Shown here piece by piece: positions 1 through 8,957 of a stretch of 64,000 nucleotides of DNA. The position numbers and the translations under genes were made by a program. Where the stretch lies: positions 124,001-188,000 of the forward strand of contig NZ_RZHE01000002.1 of NCBI RefSeq assembly GCF_003989825.1, written 5' to 3'. Origin of the DNA: Vreelandella populi. Lineage in GTDB: Bacteria > Pseudomonadota > Gammaproteobacteria > Pseudomonadales > Halomonadaceae. Every line of letters starts with the position of its first letter. The first letter of the stretch is position 1. The notes beneath the pieces are model-generated. The model was not told where the DNA came from. It saw only the letters and a program-made list of their open reading frames with translations, and ran no database searches.

Positions 1-3000
1 GAAGTTAAGCCCCGTGGCCTTGACCTTGATTTCAACCTCATCGGCCTTGAGCGCAGGCAGCTCACGCGGGCGCCACTGTAGCTGACGCAGCTGGCCGGGA
101 AGTGCAAAACCTAGCGTCATCGCCTGGCGGGTCGGCGCATTGGTTACCTGTTGAGGCGCCGGGGCGGGCAGTGTGCGCAAGCGAGTAGCAAAGCGCTCAC
201 CGCGAGTATTAATCACCACTTCGTTTTCACGATCCGGCGCTATCAGCGAGGCAGCCCATGCGCTTAATGCAGCATCGTTAACGTTGTAAGGGATATCCAG
301 TAGGCTGGCCGTATGGCCAACGGCTTCATTGGCAAGCGAACGCCCAAAGCCCCAGAACGCGGCATCATCGGGCAGGGAGGCGCTATCCTGTGAATGCCAA
401 AGCAGGCTGACCCCTTGGGTCGTGAGCCACAGCGTTGCAGCCTCAAGCCCTTTTGCTTCAAGGGCAAGGCTCCACTGTTGGGCGCGATGGCAGCGTAGCG
501 TTTGTACCTCAATACCGCTGCCTTGTAGCCCACGCAGGTCAATGACGTTAAGCGCTTGGGCAGCATCACCCAACTCGGCAAGCGCCTCATCTAAAAGAGC
601 TTCAGGTAGGCTTTCGCTTTGCTTAACCATGACCTTGGCTTGGCGCGCAGTAAGCGCTTTAGACAGGCGCGCCGCCAGTGCTTCATTGGCCTGGTCGGTC
701 ACGATGAGCTGATAAGGCATCGCCAGTGAATGCTCTGTTTTCTCAGCGGTCGAGGAAACAGGTACTTGAGCGTGCAACAGGTAAGCGCCGTTCAGCCCTT
801 CTTCAAGCTCTATGGGCGCTGAAACGCTAAAGCCCTGAGCGCTTAGCCACTCGCTAAGCGTTTCCTGCTCCAGTGCCGTTTGATCAATACCGGGCGTGGC
901 CAACACATCGTCCAGCCAGCGGCTTGGGGCGATGGCAACCACCATGATATGCGCCCCGGGGGCGAGCTGAGCGGGTAGGGTTTCGATTAACTGGCGCGTA
1001 CGGCCAGGCTGGGTGGCATCCGCACTGATAAATGCCAGTTGGGCTTTTTCAGCATTGGCCAGCGCTTGGGACGCGTCATCCAGCGACTGCACGTCGATAA
1101 GCGGGAAACGCTCCTGCAGCTGCTCGGCCTGATGGCGGGCAGTGTCGTGGGTCGTTATTGCCCGGTAGCGATAGTTAGCGGCCTGATGCGCGTTAGTCAA
1201 CTGCTCAAGCAGGCGCTGGCCCAGCGCAGGCGCACAGGGCCCCGCTTCAAGCAGGGACAAACGCTCACCCGCGCCCAGCGAGCCGAGAGAGGCTTCCATC
1301 AGGCTGCCAAGCTCGCTGGAAAGCAGCTGCCAGCCGCTTTCGCCTACCAGAACGCGGTTAAGCCTTGCCAGGTGCTCTGTGGAAATATCCAGCGTTTCAA
1401 GCTGGGTAGCTCCGCTCTGCAACGCTTGACGGTGCAAGCCAAGGCGGCCCACCAGATGAATGGGGGCAAAGTAGTCGGGGTAGTCCTGTACCAGCAATTG
1501 CCAGATGGTTTCCGGTGACAACTGCTCGTCATTGCCTTCCACCGCCAGGCCTTGCTGGGCAAACGCCTCGCTCAGGCTATCTAGCAATGGAGCAACTTCC
1601 TGGGCGTAGCGTTGGCCGGTATGTTCAGCATAGCTCTCACTTAATCCAGCCAGACGGGTCAGGGCTTCTGCCGGCAGCGGCAAGGCGCTGGCCTCAAGCG
1701 GGGCGGGCGTAAGTTCGACATCCAGATAGCTAAACTGCTGATGATGAGCACGGTTCAGGCGAATCGCCTTGAAACGCGTTTGGCTAAGCACGGCCACGGC
1801 GCGGCCTGCGGCATCAAAAAGCTCAAAATCGGCGGTAAACGAGTGGGGTGCGCGCTTGCCCATGACCGCACGGGCGATAACGGGAGCCCCTGCTTCGGTA
1901 TTGACCTGAATGCGGCCAACGCGCACCGGCACAAACGCAAGCTGGGCGGCAAATTCACTATGCTGGGCCAGCAGCGGAATAAACAGCTGGAAAGCGCTGT
2001 CCAGAATGCCGGGGTGCACGTGAAGCGTCGAAAGCTGCGCCTGAACATCGCTGTTAAGATCAATCGCGCCAATCACGGCGTCTTCTTCAATCCAGCCGTG
2101 GCTGATTGCCTGGAACGCAGGACCATAGTGCAGGCCGATTCGCTCAGCCATCTGCAGGTGGTCTTCTAGGATGTAGTCCGGCGCTCGCTCAGGCAGTACA
2201 GGCGCCTGGCGGTTGAGCAGGAAACCGCGGCTTTCGCGCATGTTGCGGGCGACCGCGTTCAGCTGCCATTCGTGGCCGTTGGCCGGCTCCCGGGATTGAA
2301 TGGCAATGCGTCCATCGTCGGGGCCAAGTGTCAGGCGCATGGTTCGGCCATTGGGGCCGTCAAGCAGCAGCGGCGCGCGGATCTCCAGCTCTTCTATATC
2401 CAGAAGCGGGTTATCGTGTTGTTGAAGCGCTGCGGCCAGGGTCAACTCTACAAAACCCGCGCCGGGGAATACGGCGCCTTCGCCGACCACGTGATCGGCA
2501 AGCCAGGGCTGGCGCTTGGTGTCCAGTTGGCTTTCCCATGTATGGTCCTGCTGGGCAAGCGGGTAACCCAGCAGCGGGTGCTGGTAGTAGCGTGACAGCA
2601 ACCCCTGGCTATCCTGCGTGCTGCTTACCCAGTGGCGAGTGTGCTGCCATGAGTAGCGCGGCAGCAGGACATGCTGGCCTTCCACGGGGAAGAAGTGGCG
2701 AACATCAAGCGCGAGCCCGCTTAACAACAGCTGGCTCGCGCTTTGTTGTAACATTTCAAGGCCGGGCTTATGGCGCTCAATCGTGCCGATCACAAGTCCC
2801 GCACGCTCCTGCTGGCGCAGTGACTCGTTTAAGTAGCGGCGCAGAATGGGGTGTGCGCCAATCTCTACAAATACGTTGTATCCCTGTTCGATCAGCGCTG
2901 TAGCAGCATGGTCAAACAGTACCGGCTCGCGGATATTTTTCCACCAGTAGGTGGCGCCAAGCTCCGTGCCCTGGCTGATTTCTCCGGTTACCGTCGAATA

Positions 3001-5241
3001 ATAGGGAAGCTCTGTCTGGCGAGGCGTGATGCCGTCCAGCGCTTCAATTACACCGGCTTGGATACTGTCCATGGCCGGGCTGTGGAAGGCGTAGTCCAGC
3101 GGCAGGCGCTTGGCGAAAGTGCCCTGATCGCTCAGCTGCGCTTCAAGGGCTGCCAACTGCTCGCGCTCACCTGCCAAGGTAATGCCTTTGGGGCTGTTAA
3201 CGCCTGCCAGGCATACCTGATCAAATTCGGGGCGGGCGAGCCAGGGCGCGATATCCTCAGCGCTCATGGCCACGGCCGTCATTTCACCCAGGCCACGGGT
3301 TTTACCCTGATAGAAGCTGCGGTAGTAAATCACCTTGACCGCATCTTCAAGGCTCAAGCTGCCCGCCGCCCAGGCGGCAGCCACTTCACCCACGCTATGT
3401 CCAAATACGGCAGAGGGAACAATCCCTTGAGCTTTCAACCACTCGGTCAATGCGACCTGCAGAGCAAACAGGGCAGGCTGAGCGATTTCGGTAAGCTCAA
3501 AGCGGTTCTCACCATTTTGACCGGCCAGCTCATCACGCAGCGAGAAATTCCCATACTGCTGGAACAGGCTATCCACACGGTCAATGGCATCAGCAAATAC
3601 GGGCGCTGTGTCCAGAAGATCGCGGCCCATGGTTTCCCATTGGCAGCCGTTGCCGTCATACACGAACACCGGCCCACGCGCGTTGGTCAACCGTTCCAGC
3701 GTGGTGACACTGGGGGTGTTTTCACCTTGGGCGAACTGATCAAGCGCTGCTGCGGCCTCTTCAGGCGTTTGAGCAAAGCAGAGCGCGCCAAAAGCGTGCG
3801 GCTCGCGGCGGTTGTAAAGCGTATGGGCAATATCGTAAAACGCGCTGTTGGTATCTTTCAGATAAGCCGCCAAGGTGCGGGCGCTGACAGCCAGGGCATC
3901 CTGGCTTTTTGCACTAAGCCGGATAGGTAGCGCATGTGCAGGCGCCACGGCAGGCGTTGAGGTTTTTTCAGGCGCGCTTTCCAGTATGACGTGGGCGTTG
4001 GCGCCGCCAAAACCAAACGAGTTGATGCCGATCACCAGACGGCCCTGTTTTTTCAGGGGCTGCGCCTTGGTGACTACCTGCAGGTTCCACTCATCAAACT
4101 TGATGCGGGGATTCAATTTGCGAATTCCGATGGTGGCGGGCACTTCACGGTGCTGCAGGCTATACAGCGCCTTGGCAAGCCCGGCCACACCCGAGGCGGT
4201 TTCAAGGTGGCCAATGTTACTTTTGACCGAGCCAATGAGTAACGGTGTTTTGCGGTATTTGCCTAGCGCCTCGCCAATGGCGCGGGTTTCAATCGGGTCG
4301 CCCACGGCGGTACCCGTACCATGAGCCTCAAGGTAGTCGATCTCATCAGGGGTGATGCCGGCCTGTTCGTAGGCGCGGCGCATCAGATCAACCTGGGCAC
4401 TGGGATTGGGCACCGTAATACCGGATTTATGCCCGTCGGTATTCACGGCAGACCCGGCTACCACCGCCAGGATATTGTCGCCATCGGCGATGGCCTGGTC
4501 GTAATCCTTGAGCAGGAAAAGCCCGGCGCCTTCAGAGCGCACGTAGCCGTCGCCCGATTCATCGAACACCTGACAGCGGCCAGTGGGCGAGAGCATGCTG
4601 GCCTTCGAGAAAATAATAAACCCGTAAGGATGCAGGTGCAGACTGATACCGCCCGCCAGCGCCATGCTGGTTTCACCGCTGCGAATGGATTGACAGGCCT
4701 GATGGAACGCCACCATGGCTGACGAGCAGGCGGTATCCAGCGACATGCTGGGGCCATGCAGATCGAACACGTAGGAAAGGCGGTTTGAAGCAATGCTTGA
4801 GGTATTACCTGTGGCGGTGGAGGCATCAATGGCCGCCATGTCATCCGCCATACGGTATGAGTAATCAAGGCTGGCAACGCCCAGGAACACGCCACAATGG
4901 CTACCACGCAGGCTGCTGGGCACGATGCCCGCGCTCTCGATGGTTTCCCAGGCGAGTTCCAGCAGCATACGCTGCTGGGGATCCATGTTGGTCGCTTCAC
5001 GCGGCGAAATGCCAAAAAACTCGGCATCAAAGCCGCCGATATCGCCAAGGCTGCCCGCAGCGAAAGTGACGCTGGTGCCCGGATGACGTTTATCCGGGTG
5101 CAGGAAGGCGTCATGACTCCAGCGGTCGGGGGCTACTTGGGTGACTAAATCTTTTTCGGCTTGCAGGTCCTGCCAGAACGTTTCAGGGGTTGTGCCTGGG
5201 AAACGATGGGCGGCGCCGATAATGGCAACGCGTTTAGTCAT
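1..5241 (-). CDS. Type I polyketide synthase, KS-AT-DH-(MT-like)-ER..., 3' end outside window
   Basis: The first 1747 residues of a giant multidomain PKS are visible; the gene runs off the window start. Domain order: ketosynthase (about 1-425, active-site Cys172 in DTACSS), acyltransferase (about 510-825, Ser616 in GHSVGE), dehydratase (about 890-1170, His917 in an HxxxGxxxxP motif and Asp1081 in DSAFQ), a methyltransferase-like region (about 1270-1450) whose SAM loop is degenerate, a pseudo-ketoreductase-like stretch, and the first residues of an enoylreductase at the edge. The start ATG overlaps the stop of the sulfatase gene by 4 bases (ATGA), so it is the last visible gene of the kps operon. 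Single-module reducing PKSs of this kind sit in wcb-type capsule loci (WcbR). I infer that it makes an acyl chain attached to, or anchoring, the capsule. The actual product is unknown. Confidence 0.93.
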   Translation of the reverse strand, partial: MTKRVAIIGAAHRFPGTTPETFWQDLQAEKDLVTQVAPDRWSHDAFLHPDKRHPGTSVTFAAGSLGDIGGFDAEFFGISPREATNMDPQQRMLLELAWETIESAGIVPSSLRGSHCGVFLGVASLDYSYRMADDMAAIDASTATGNTSSIASNRLSYVFDLHGPSMSLDTACSSAMVAFHQACQSIRSGETSMALAGGISLHLHPYGFIIFSKASMLSPTGRCQVFDESGDGYVRSEGAGLFLLKDYDQAIADGDNILAVVAGSAVNTDGHKSGITVPNPSAQVDLMRRAYEQAGITPDEIDYLEAHGTGTAVGDPIETRAIGEALGKYRKTPLLIGSVKSNIGHLETASGVAGLAKALYSLQHREVPATIGIRKLNPRIKFDEWNLQVVTKAQPLKKQGRLVIGINSFGFGGANAHVILESAPEKTSTPAVAPAHALPIRLSAKSQDALAVSARTLAAYLKDTNSAFYDIAHTLYNRREPHAFGALCFAQTPEEAAAALDQFAQGENTPSVTTLERLTNARGPVFVYDGNGCQWETMGRDLLDTAPVFADAIDRVDSLFQQYGNFSLRDELAGQNGENRFELTEIAQPALFALQVALTEWLKAQGIVPSAVFGHSVGEVAAAWAAGSLSLEDAVKVIYYRSFYQGKTRGLGEMTAVAMSAEDIAPWLARPEFDQVCLAGVNSPKGITLAGEREQLAALEAQLSDQGTFAKRLPLDYAFHSPAMDSIQAGVIEALDGITPRQTELPYYSTVTGEISQGTELGATYWWKNIREPVLFDHAATALIEQGYNVFVEIGAHPILRRYLNESLRQQERAGLVIGTIERHKPGLEMLQQSASQLLLSGLALDVRHFFPVEGQHVLLPRYSWQHTRHWVSSTQDSQGLLSRYYQHPLLGYPLAQQDHTWESQLDTKRQPWLADHVVGEGAVFPGAGFVELTLAAALQQHDNPLLDIEELEIRAPLLLDGPNGRTMRLTLGPDDGRIAIQSREPANGHEWQLNAVARNMRESRGFLLNRQAPVLPERAPDYILEDHLQMAERIGLHYGPAFQAISHGWIEEDAVIGAIDLNSDVQAQLSTLHVHPGILDSAFQLFIPLLAQHSEFAAQLAFVPVRVGRIQVNTEAGAPVIARAVMGKRAPHSFTADFELFDAAGRAVAVLSQTRFKAIRLNRAHHQQFSYLDVELTPAPLEASALPLPAEALTRLAGLSESYAEHTGQRYAQEVAPLLDSLSEAFAQQGLAVEGNDEQLSPETIWQLLVQDYPDYFAPIHLVGRLGLHRQALQSGATQLETLDISTEHLARLNRVLVGESGWQLLSSELGSLMEASLGSLGAGERLSLLEAGPCAPALGQRLLEQLTNAHQAANYRYRAITTHDTARHQAEQLQERFPLIDVQSLDDASQALANAEKAQLAFISADATQPGRTRQLIETLPAQLAPGAHIMVVAIAPSRWLDDVLATPGIDQTALEQETLSEWLSAQGFSVSAPIELEEGLNGAYLLHAQVPVSSTAEKTEHSLAMPYQLIVTDQANEALAARLSKALTARQAKVMVKQSESLPEALLDEALAELGDAAQALNVIDLRGLQGSGIEVQTLRCHRAQQWSLALEAKGLEAATLWLTTQGVSLLWHSQDSASLPDDAAFWGFGRSLANEAVGHTASLLDIPYNVNDAALSAWAASLIAPDRENEVVINTRGERFATRLRTLPAPAPQQVTNAPTRQAMTLGFALPGQLRQLQWRPRELPALKADEVEIKVKATGLNF

Positions 5242-6902
5242 TCTTGCTCCTGAGGTTCTGGTTCTGCCTTGATCACATTGCTACTTATATCGTGTCCAAA
5301 CGCTTGTTTAAATAGCTGGACGCCAAGTTCACTGGCTGACAATGCACGCTGGTTTGGCGATACGTCGTCTGGTGGCATGTGCGCCTGTAACGGGTGTTGC
5401 GCTTGAGATGACGCCTGAGCATCAGTTGACCATATCATGTACGGTGTAGTGCCAGCCGGGGGCGAAAAATACCGATACGCTGCGGGTAAAATGGGTACGT
5501 GATCACCGTACCAGCCCAGCAGTCCCGGCCGTTTAGCCTCGCTTAACGCAGTCTTGACACTTGCCAGCATTTTGTCGGCCTCGCCCAGATGACGCAAATA
5601 CACCGCTAGATCGCGTAAGTGCGTGGGTAGCGGCCAGGGGGCCGTTGGCAGCGCCGCTGCCAAGCTTTCCTGAAGCGGCGCTTCCAGGTGCAGTGGGCCA
5701 TGGTTTTCCATGGTAATCACGAACACAAAGACTGGCCTATTATCGCTATCTTCAAGCAGTCGTCCAACCTTTCGTGCAACGGCCGCGTCGCCAATGTACT
5801 GTCCTTGCTTATCGCTGCTTTCAAAACTGCTGATATCGATAAACTGATCAAACCCCAGTTGGGGGATCACTTTATGGCGCATATAGAAGCTGGCGGGGTA
5901 GGGGTGAATACATACCGTGCGATAGCCGGCCGCCTTGAACGTGCCGGCCAAGCTTGGCAACGGGTGGCGCGACAGGGTGCGGTAGGGGTTGAACTGGCGC
6001 GGCCCCCAAACGCTTGGCGCAAGCCCGGTAAGTACGGCGCATTCTGTGCGAACGGTATTGGCGCCCCAGGCGGGTACGGTTAGCTCGCCGTGTTGCAAGG
6101 CTTCTGCGCGTGTGGCATCAAAATGCGTCAGCAGGTTGTCGGCAATATCGGGATACCAGGGGCGGGGGTCAAAAAAAGACTCGCTCTGAATCAGCACTAC
6201 ATTCTTCGCAAGCGCGCTGGAGGTGCCGGGCGCGGAGTTTGCGGTATTCAGCGAGCTGGATAATGAATAAAACGGCGACTGCTTAGGCGTTGGGGGCGAG
6301 GAGCGCATAAGCGCTACGCCGTAAGCCCATAGACTGGCAAATAACCCTAGCCGGTCCATATCTTCAACCGGGTTCAGCGTGATAGGGGCAAGCGCCCGCC
6401 AACCCAGTACGACCAAGGCCGCGCCTGACAAAATAAGCAGGCCTGCATAGGCTATAAAGGGTAGCCCGCCCCATTGGGTGATAAGCGATGGCTCCCAGTA
6501 AAGAAATCCACCAATAGCGGCCGCCCCGGCACTGCTGGCCGCAATGGCCAGGCCGGTGCCGAAAAAGGGTACATAGAGGCGCGGGTGGAGAATGGCATCC
6601 CAGAAGTATTCAAAATCGTGGCAGATAAACGGCTCACACAACGTGCTTGATTTGGTGTTGCTGGACTGTACCACTACCAGTTGCAGCGCCAGAATAAAAA
6701 TCACCGCAAACCAAGGGCGTTGGAGCACTAGAACAAAGACCCCGAACAGCAGCAGCCAACTGCCCAGATGAACGCTGTTGGCCGCCATGCCGCGCCGCCA
6801 GAACGGTTGTGGGCGTGGGTTAAGCAGTGCTTCAAATACTACTGTGCCCAAGAGCCCTGTCAGTAGCGGCCATAAAAGCGGCAAAGCCAAGGAAGTAAGC
6901 AT
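5238..6902 (-). CDS. Membrane-anchored LtaS/EptA-like sulfatase-fold transferase
   Basis: 554 residues. Several N-terminal hydrophobic segments (about 1-190) are followed by an extracytoplasmic alkaline-phosphatase-superfamily domain. Visible catalytic-type motifs are ESFF (metal Glu), the candidate nucleophile Thr in NTVRTE, the His in ENHGP, and YGDH near the end. Proteins of this fold move phosphoglycerol or phosphoethanolamine, or cleave sulfate esters; the substrate here cannot be read. The same family (WcbQ-like) lies next to the PKS in wcb-type capsule clusters. I chose ATG 6902, one base after the upstream SDR stop and behind an AGGAAGG box; a longer frame from 6935 would overlap the SDR by 32 bases. 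It overlaps the PKS start by 4 bases. Confidence 0.88.
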   Translation of the reverse strand: MLTSLALPLLWPLLTGLLGTVVFEALLNPRPQPFWRRGMAANSVHLGSWLLLFGVFVLVLQRPWFAVIFILALQLVVVQSSNTKSSTLCEPFICHDFEYFWDAILHPRLYVPFFGTGLAIAASSAGAAAIGGFLYWEPSLITQWGGLPFIAYAGLLILSGAALVVLGWRALAPITLNPVEDMDRLGLFASLWAYGVALMRSSPPTPKQSPFYSLSSSLNTANSAPGTSSALAKNVVLIQSESFFDPRPWYPDIADNLLTHFDATRAEALQHGELTVPAWGANTVRTECAVLTGLAPSVWGPRQFNPYRTLSRHPLPSLAGTFKAAGYRTVCIHPYPASFYMRHKVIPQLGFDQFIDISSFESSDKQGQYIGDAAVARKVGRLLEDSDNRPVFVFVITMENHGPLHLEAPLQESLAAALPTAPWPLPTHLRDLAVYLRHLGEADKMLASVKTALSEAKRPGLLGWYGDHVPILPAAYRYFSPPAGTTPYMIWSTDAQASSQAQHPLQAHMPPDDVSPNQRALSASELGVQLFKQAFGHDISSNVIKAEPEPQEQE

Positions 6903-6903
6903 T

Positions 6904-7710
6904 TCAAGCGCCTTCCTGGTGGTCGGTATGATCAAAGCCCAGGCGTTTGATTATCCATTGGGAAACGGCGGCGGGGAGTACTGCTAGCCACCAGGTGCCA
7001 AAGTTAAGCGGGAAAGGAAAACTGATACGCGCTCGATTCGCATCAATGCCTCGTTTGATTACCTTGGCGGCCCGTTCAGGCGGCCATTCGAATGGCTTGG
7101 GACCCGGCATGGCATTGCACATGGGGGATGTCACATAGCCGGGCATCACCACGGTTACCCCAATGCCGTAAGGCGCCAACAAGCCCCGCAGCCCTTCTCC
7201 GTAGGCTTTGATACCTGCTTTGCTGGCGCTGTACGTGGGGGTGGTGGGCAGGCCATGCCACCCGGCCAGCGAGCTGATGAAGACCAGCTGGCCGCAGCCG
7301 CGAGCCTTCATGGCAGGCGCCAGGTGCTGGGCCATAGCGATGGGGGTTTTCAGGTTGATATCCAGAAGTGCTTGAACATCGTCCCACGGCTCCAGCTGTC
7401 CTGGCGCCTGGGGATGGGTATTTTTACCGGCGTTGGCAATCACGATGTCGGGCGTGTGCTCGGCACATAACGTTTGAAGCCACTGCGAGAGCGCTGCCTC
7501 ATCGGTTAGGTTAACGGAGGACGTGGTTACCTCGGCGCCCAGTTCGCGGCAAGCTTCTGCCAGAATCGCTAATGCCGCTTGCTGTCTGCCGTGCACTATC
7601 AGATGGGTATTCTGATTGGCGTAGGCGCGGGCAAGTGCGCCGCCGATCGCGCCGGTTGCGCCGGTAATTAGTACGCAGCGTCTTAGTAAAGCATTAACAG
7701 AAGCGCTCAA
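6904..7710 (-). CDS. Short-chain dehydrogenase/reductase (WcbP-like)
   Basis: 268-residue classical SDR. The nucleotide-binding loop is TGATGAIG near residue 17, the NAG motif (IANAGKN) is near 93, the catalytic Ser is in VFISSLAGW, and the YSASKAG active-site Tyr/Lys follows. A hydrophobic C-terminal stretch (WWLAVLPAAVSQWI) suggests membrane association, as in SDRs acting on lipid substrates. It overlaps kpsS by 4 bases upstream and abuts the sulfatase downstream, so it is co-translated with the capsule genes. An oxidoreductase step on the PKS-derived lipid is a reasonable inference. The substrate is unknown. Confidence 0.9.
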   Translation of the reverse strand: MSASVNALLRRCVLITGATGAIGGALARAYANQNTHLIVHGRQQAALAILAEACRELGAEVTTSSVNLTDEAALSQWLQTLCAEHTPDIVIANAGKNTHPQAPGQLEPWDDVQALLDINLKTPIAMAQHLAPAMKARGCGQLVFISSLAGWHGLPTTPTYSASKAGIKAYGEGLRGLLAPYGIGVTVVMPGYVTSPMCNAMPGPKPFEWPPERAAKVIKRGIDANRARISFPFPLNFGTWWLAVLPAAVSQWIIKRLGFDHTDHQEGA

Positions 7711-8957
7711 AGCAGTTTCTCCAGCGGCGATGGGCAGGCTTCCAGTATATGGGCGGCGTTATTTACCGCGAGGTCAATACTGGGCTGGCAGTAAAAACCG
7801 CCGTTGACCTGTACGGTATGCATCACCGTGTTACGGAAGTAGTTAAACAGCTGTTGACTTGGCGGTGGCGGCTGGTTCCAGAATTCATCCAGGCTCTCTG
7901 GATAGGTGAGACCGGCAAGGTTATAGATCGGGTCGCTTAGTGCAAAGGTGGGGCACTGTTTTTCAAGCGACACAAACCCGACAGTACTATTCACCGTGAC
8001 AACACCCACGGCGTGCTTGATCAGGGCGTCCAGGTTGCCGGATTCCAGATAGACAATACGCCCTTCCAAGCTGTAAAACTGGGATAGCTGCTCGATGATA
8101 CTGGGATAGTTGACCAGGCCCATATCCAACGGATGATTCTTGATGCACAGCAATGCATCACCCGGGGCATGTTCAGCAAAGGAGCCCATGACATGATCCA
8201 TCACTTCCTGCATGTTGGCATAGGGCGAGTGATCGCGGATCTGGGCGTCGGTATTCAGCTGCAGTGGCAGTATGAAGTAAGGCTTGGCGCTTTCGATAAG
8301 CGTCTTGATGCGCTGGGCATCTCTGGGCTTCCACTTTTTCAGCAGTGTAAAGCGCTTGATATAGCCCGTGTATTCGACCGGGGCGGTGATCGGAGCATGA
8401 TTACGATAGCGCGGCGCCACCACCGGGTTGGCAAGCCCTGCCAAGTGATAGGCCACATCGTGCAGCGCACGAATTTTAAACGATGATCGAAAACGTACCG
8501 GCGCGGGCAGCTCGGGCAGTGCCTTGCCGGTTTCATAAAACCAGTTGGGGTCGCGGGGCAGAAGCGAGTGGCCGTTCACGCCATCGCGTTCCAGTGTGAT
8601 CCAGAAGGGGCGGAAGTAGCCTTCTTCAAACACATGGGTGCGAACACCAGCTCTAGAGGCATTTTCAACGGCGGGACGATGAATTGGGCGCCTGTCACCA
8701 AACATCACCTGATCGGTAATTCCATAGCGTTGCCATAGCGCTTCAATATAGGCAGGCAGCTCGCTTAGCGGCTCACGGAACAGATGGCTTTCACTGTGGG
8801 TGCGCTGCCAGTAGGCCATGTCGCCAGCGTTGAAGTTAACCTTTACCACGCGGTGCCCATCATCGGTAAGCCGACGCGCTAAACGTTGGTAGAAGGGCGA
8901 GCAGACCCCCTGTAAAAATAAGAATGCGCGCTTTTGCTTCAACTCAATGTCTTCCAA
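7707..8957 (-). CDS. kpsS: Capsule polysaccharide biosynthesis protein KpsS-like (beta-Kdo transferase)
   Basis: 416 residues, close to the usual KpsS length. Family landmarks are the FEEGYFRPFW segment (about 110-119), an IKNHP motif near 275, and TVNSTVGFVSLE followed by PIYNLAGLTYP in the C-terminal half. In group 2 capsule systems KpsS adds the first beta-Kdo to lyso-phosphatidylglycerol on the cytoplasmic face, and KpsC extends the linker. It overlaps kpsC by 14 bases and the downstream SDR by 4 bases. The ABC exporter genes (kpsMT, kpsE, kpsD) are not in this window and should be sought elsewhere in the genome. Confidence 0.9.
   Translation of the reverse strand: MEDIELKQKRAFLFLQGVCSPFYQRLARRLTDDGHRVVKVNFNAGDMAYWQRTHSESHLFREPLSELPAYIEALWQRYGITDQVMFGDRRPIHRPAVENASRAGVRTHVFEEGYFRPFWITLERDGVNGHSLLPRDPNWFYETGKALPELPAPVRFRSSFKIRALHDVAYHLAGLANPVVAPRYRNHAPITAPVEYTGYIKRFTLLKKWKPRDAQRIKTLIESAKPYFILPLQLNTDAQIRDHSPYANMQEVMDHVMGSFAEHAPGDALLCIKNHPLDMGLVNYPSIIEQLSQFYSLEGRIVYLESGNLDALIKHAVGVVTVNSTVGFVSLEKQCPTFALSDPIYNLAGLTYPESLDEFWNQPPPPSQQLFNYFRNTVMHTVQVNGGFYCQPSIDLAVNNAAHILEACPSPLEKLL

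Noticed and set aside
2851..3930. Long plus-strand open frame (359 codons) opposite the PKS
   Set aside because: It lies wholly antisense to the AT/KS part of the PKS, shows no family motifs and results from the biased third codon positions of the real gene.
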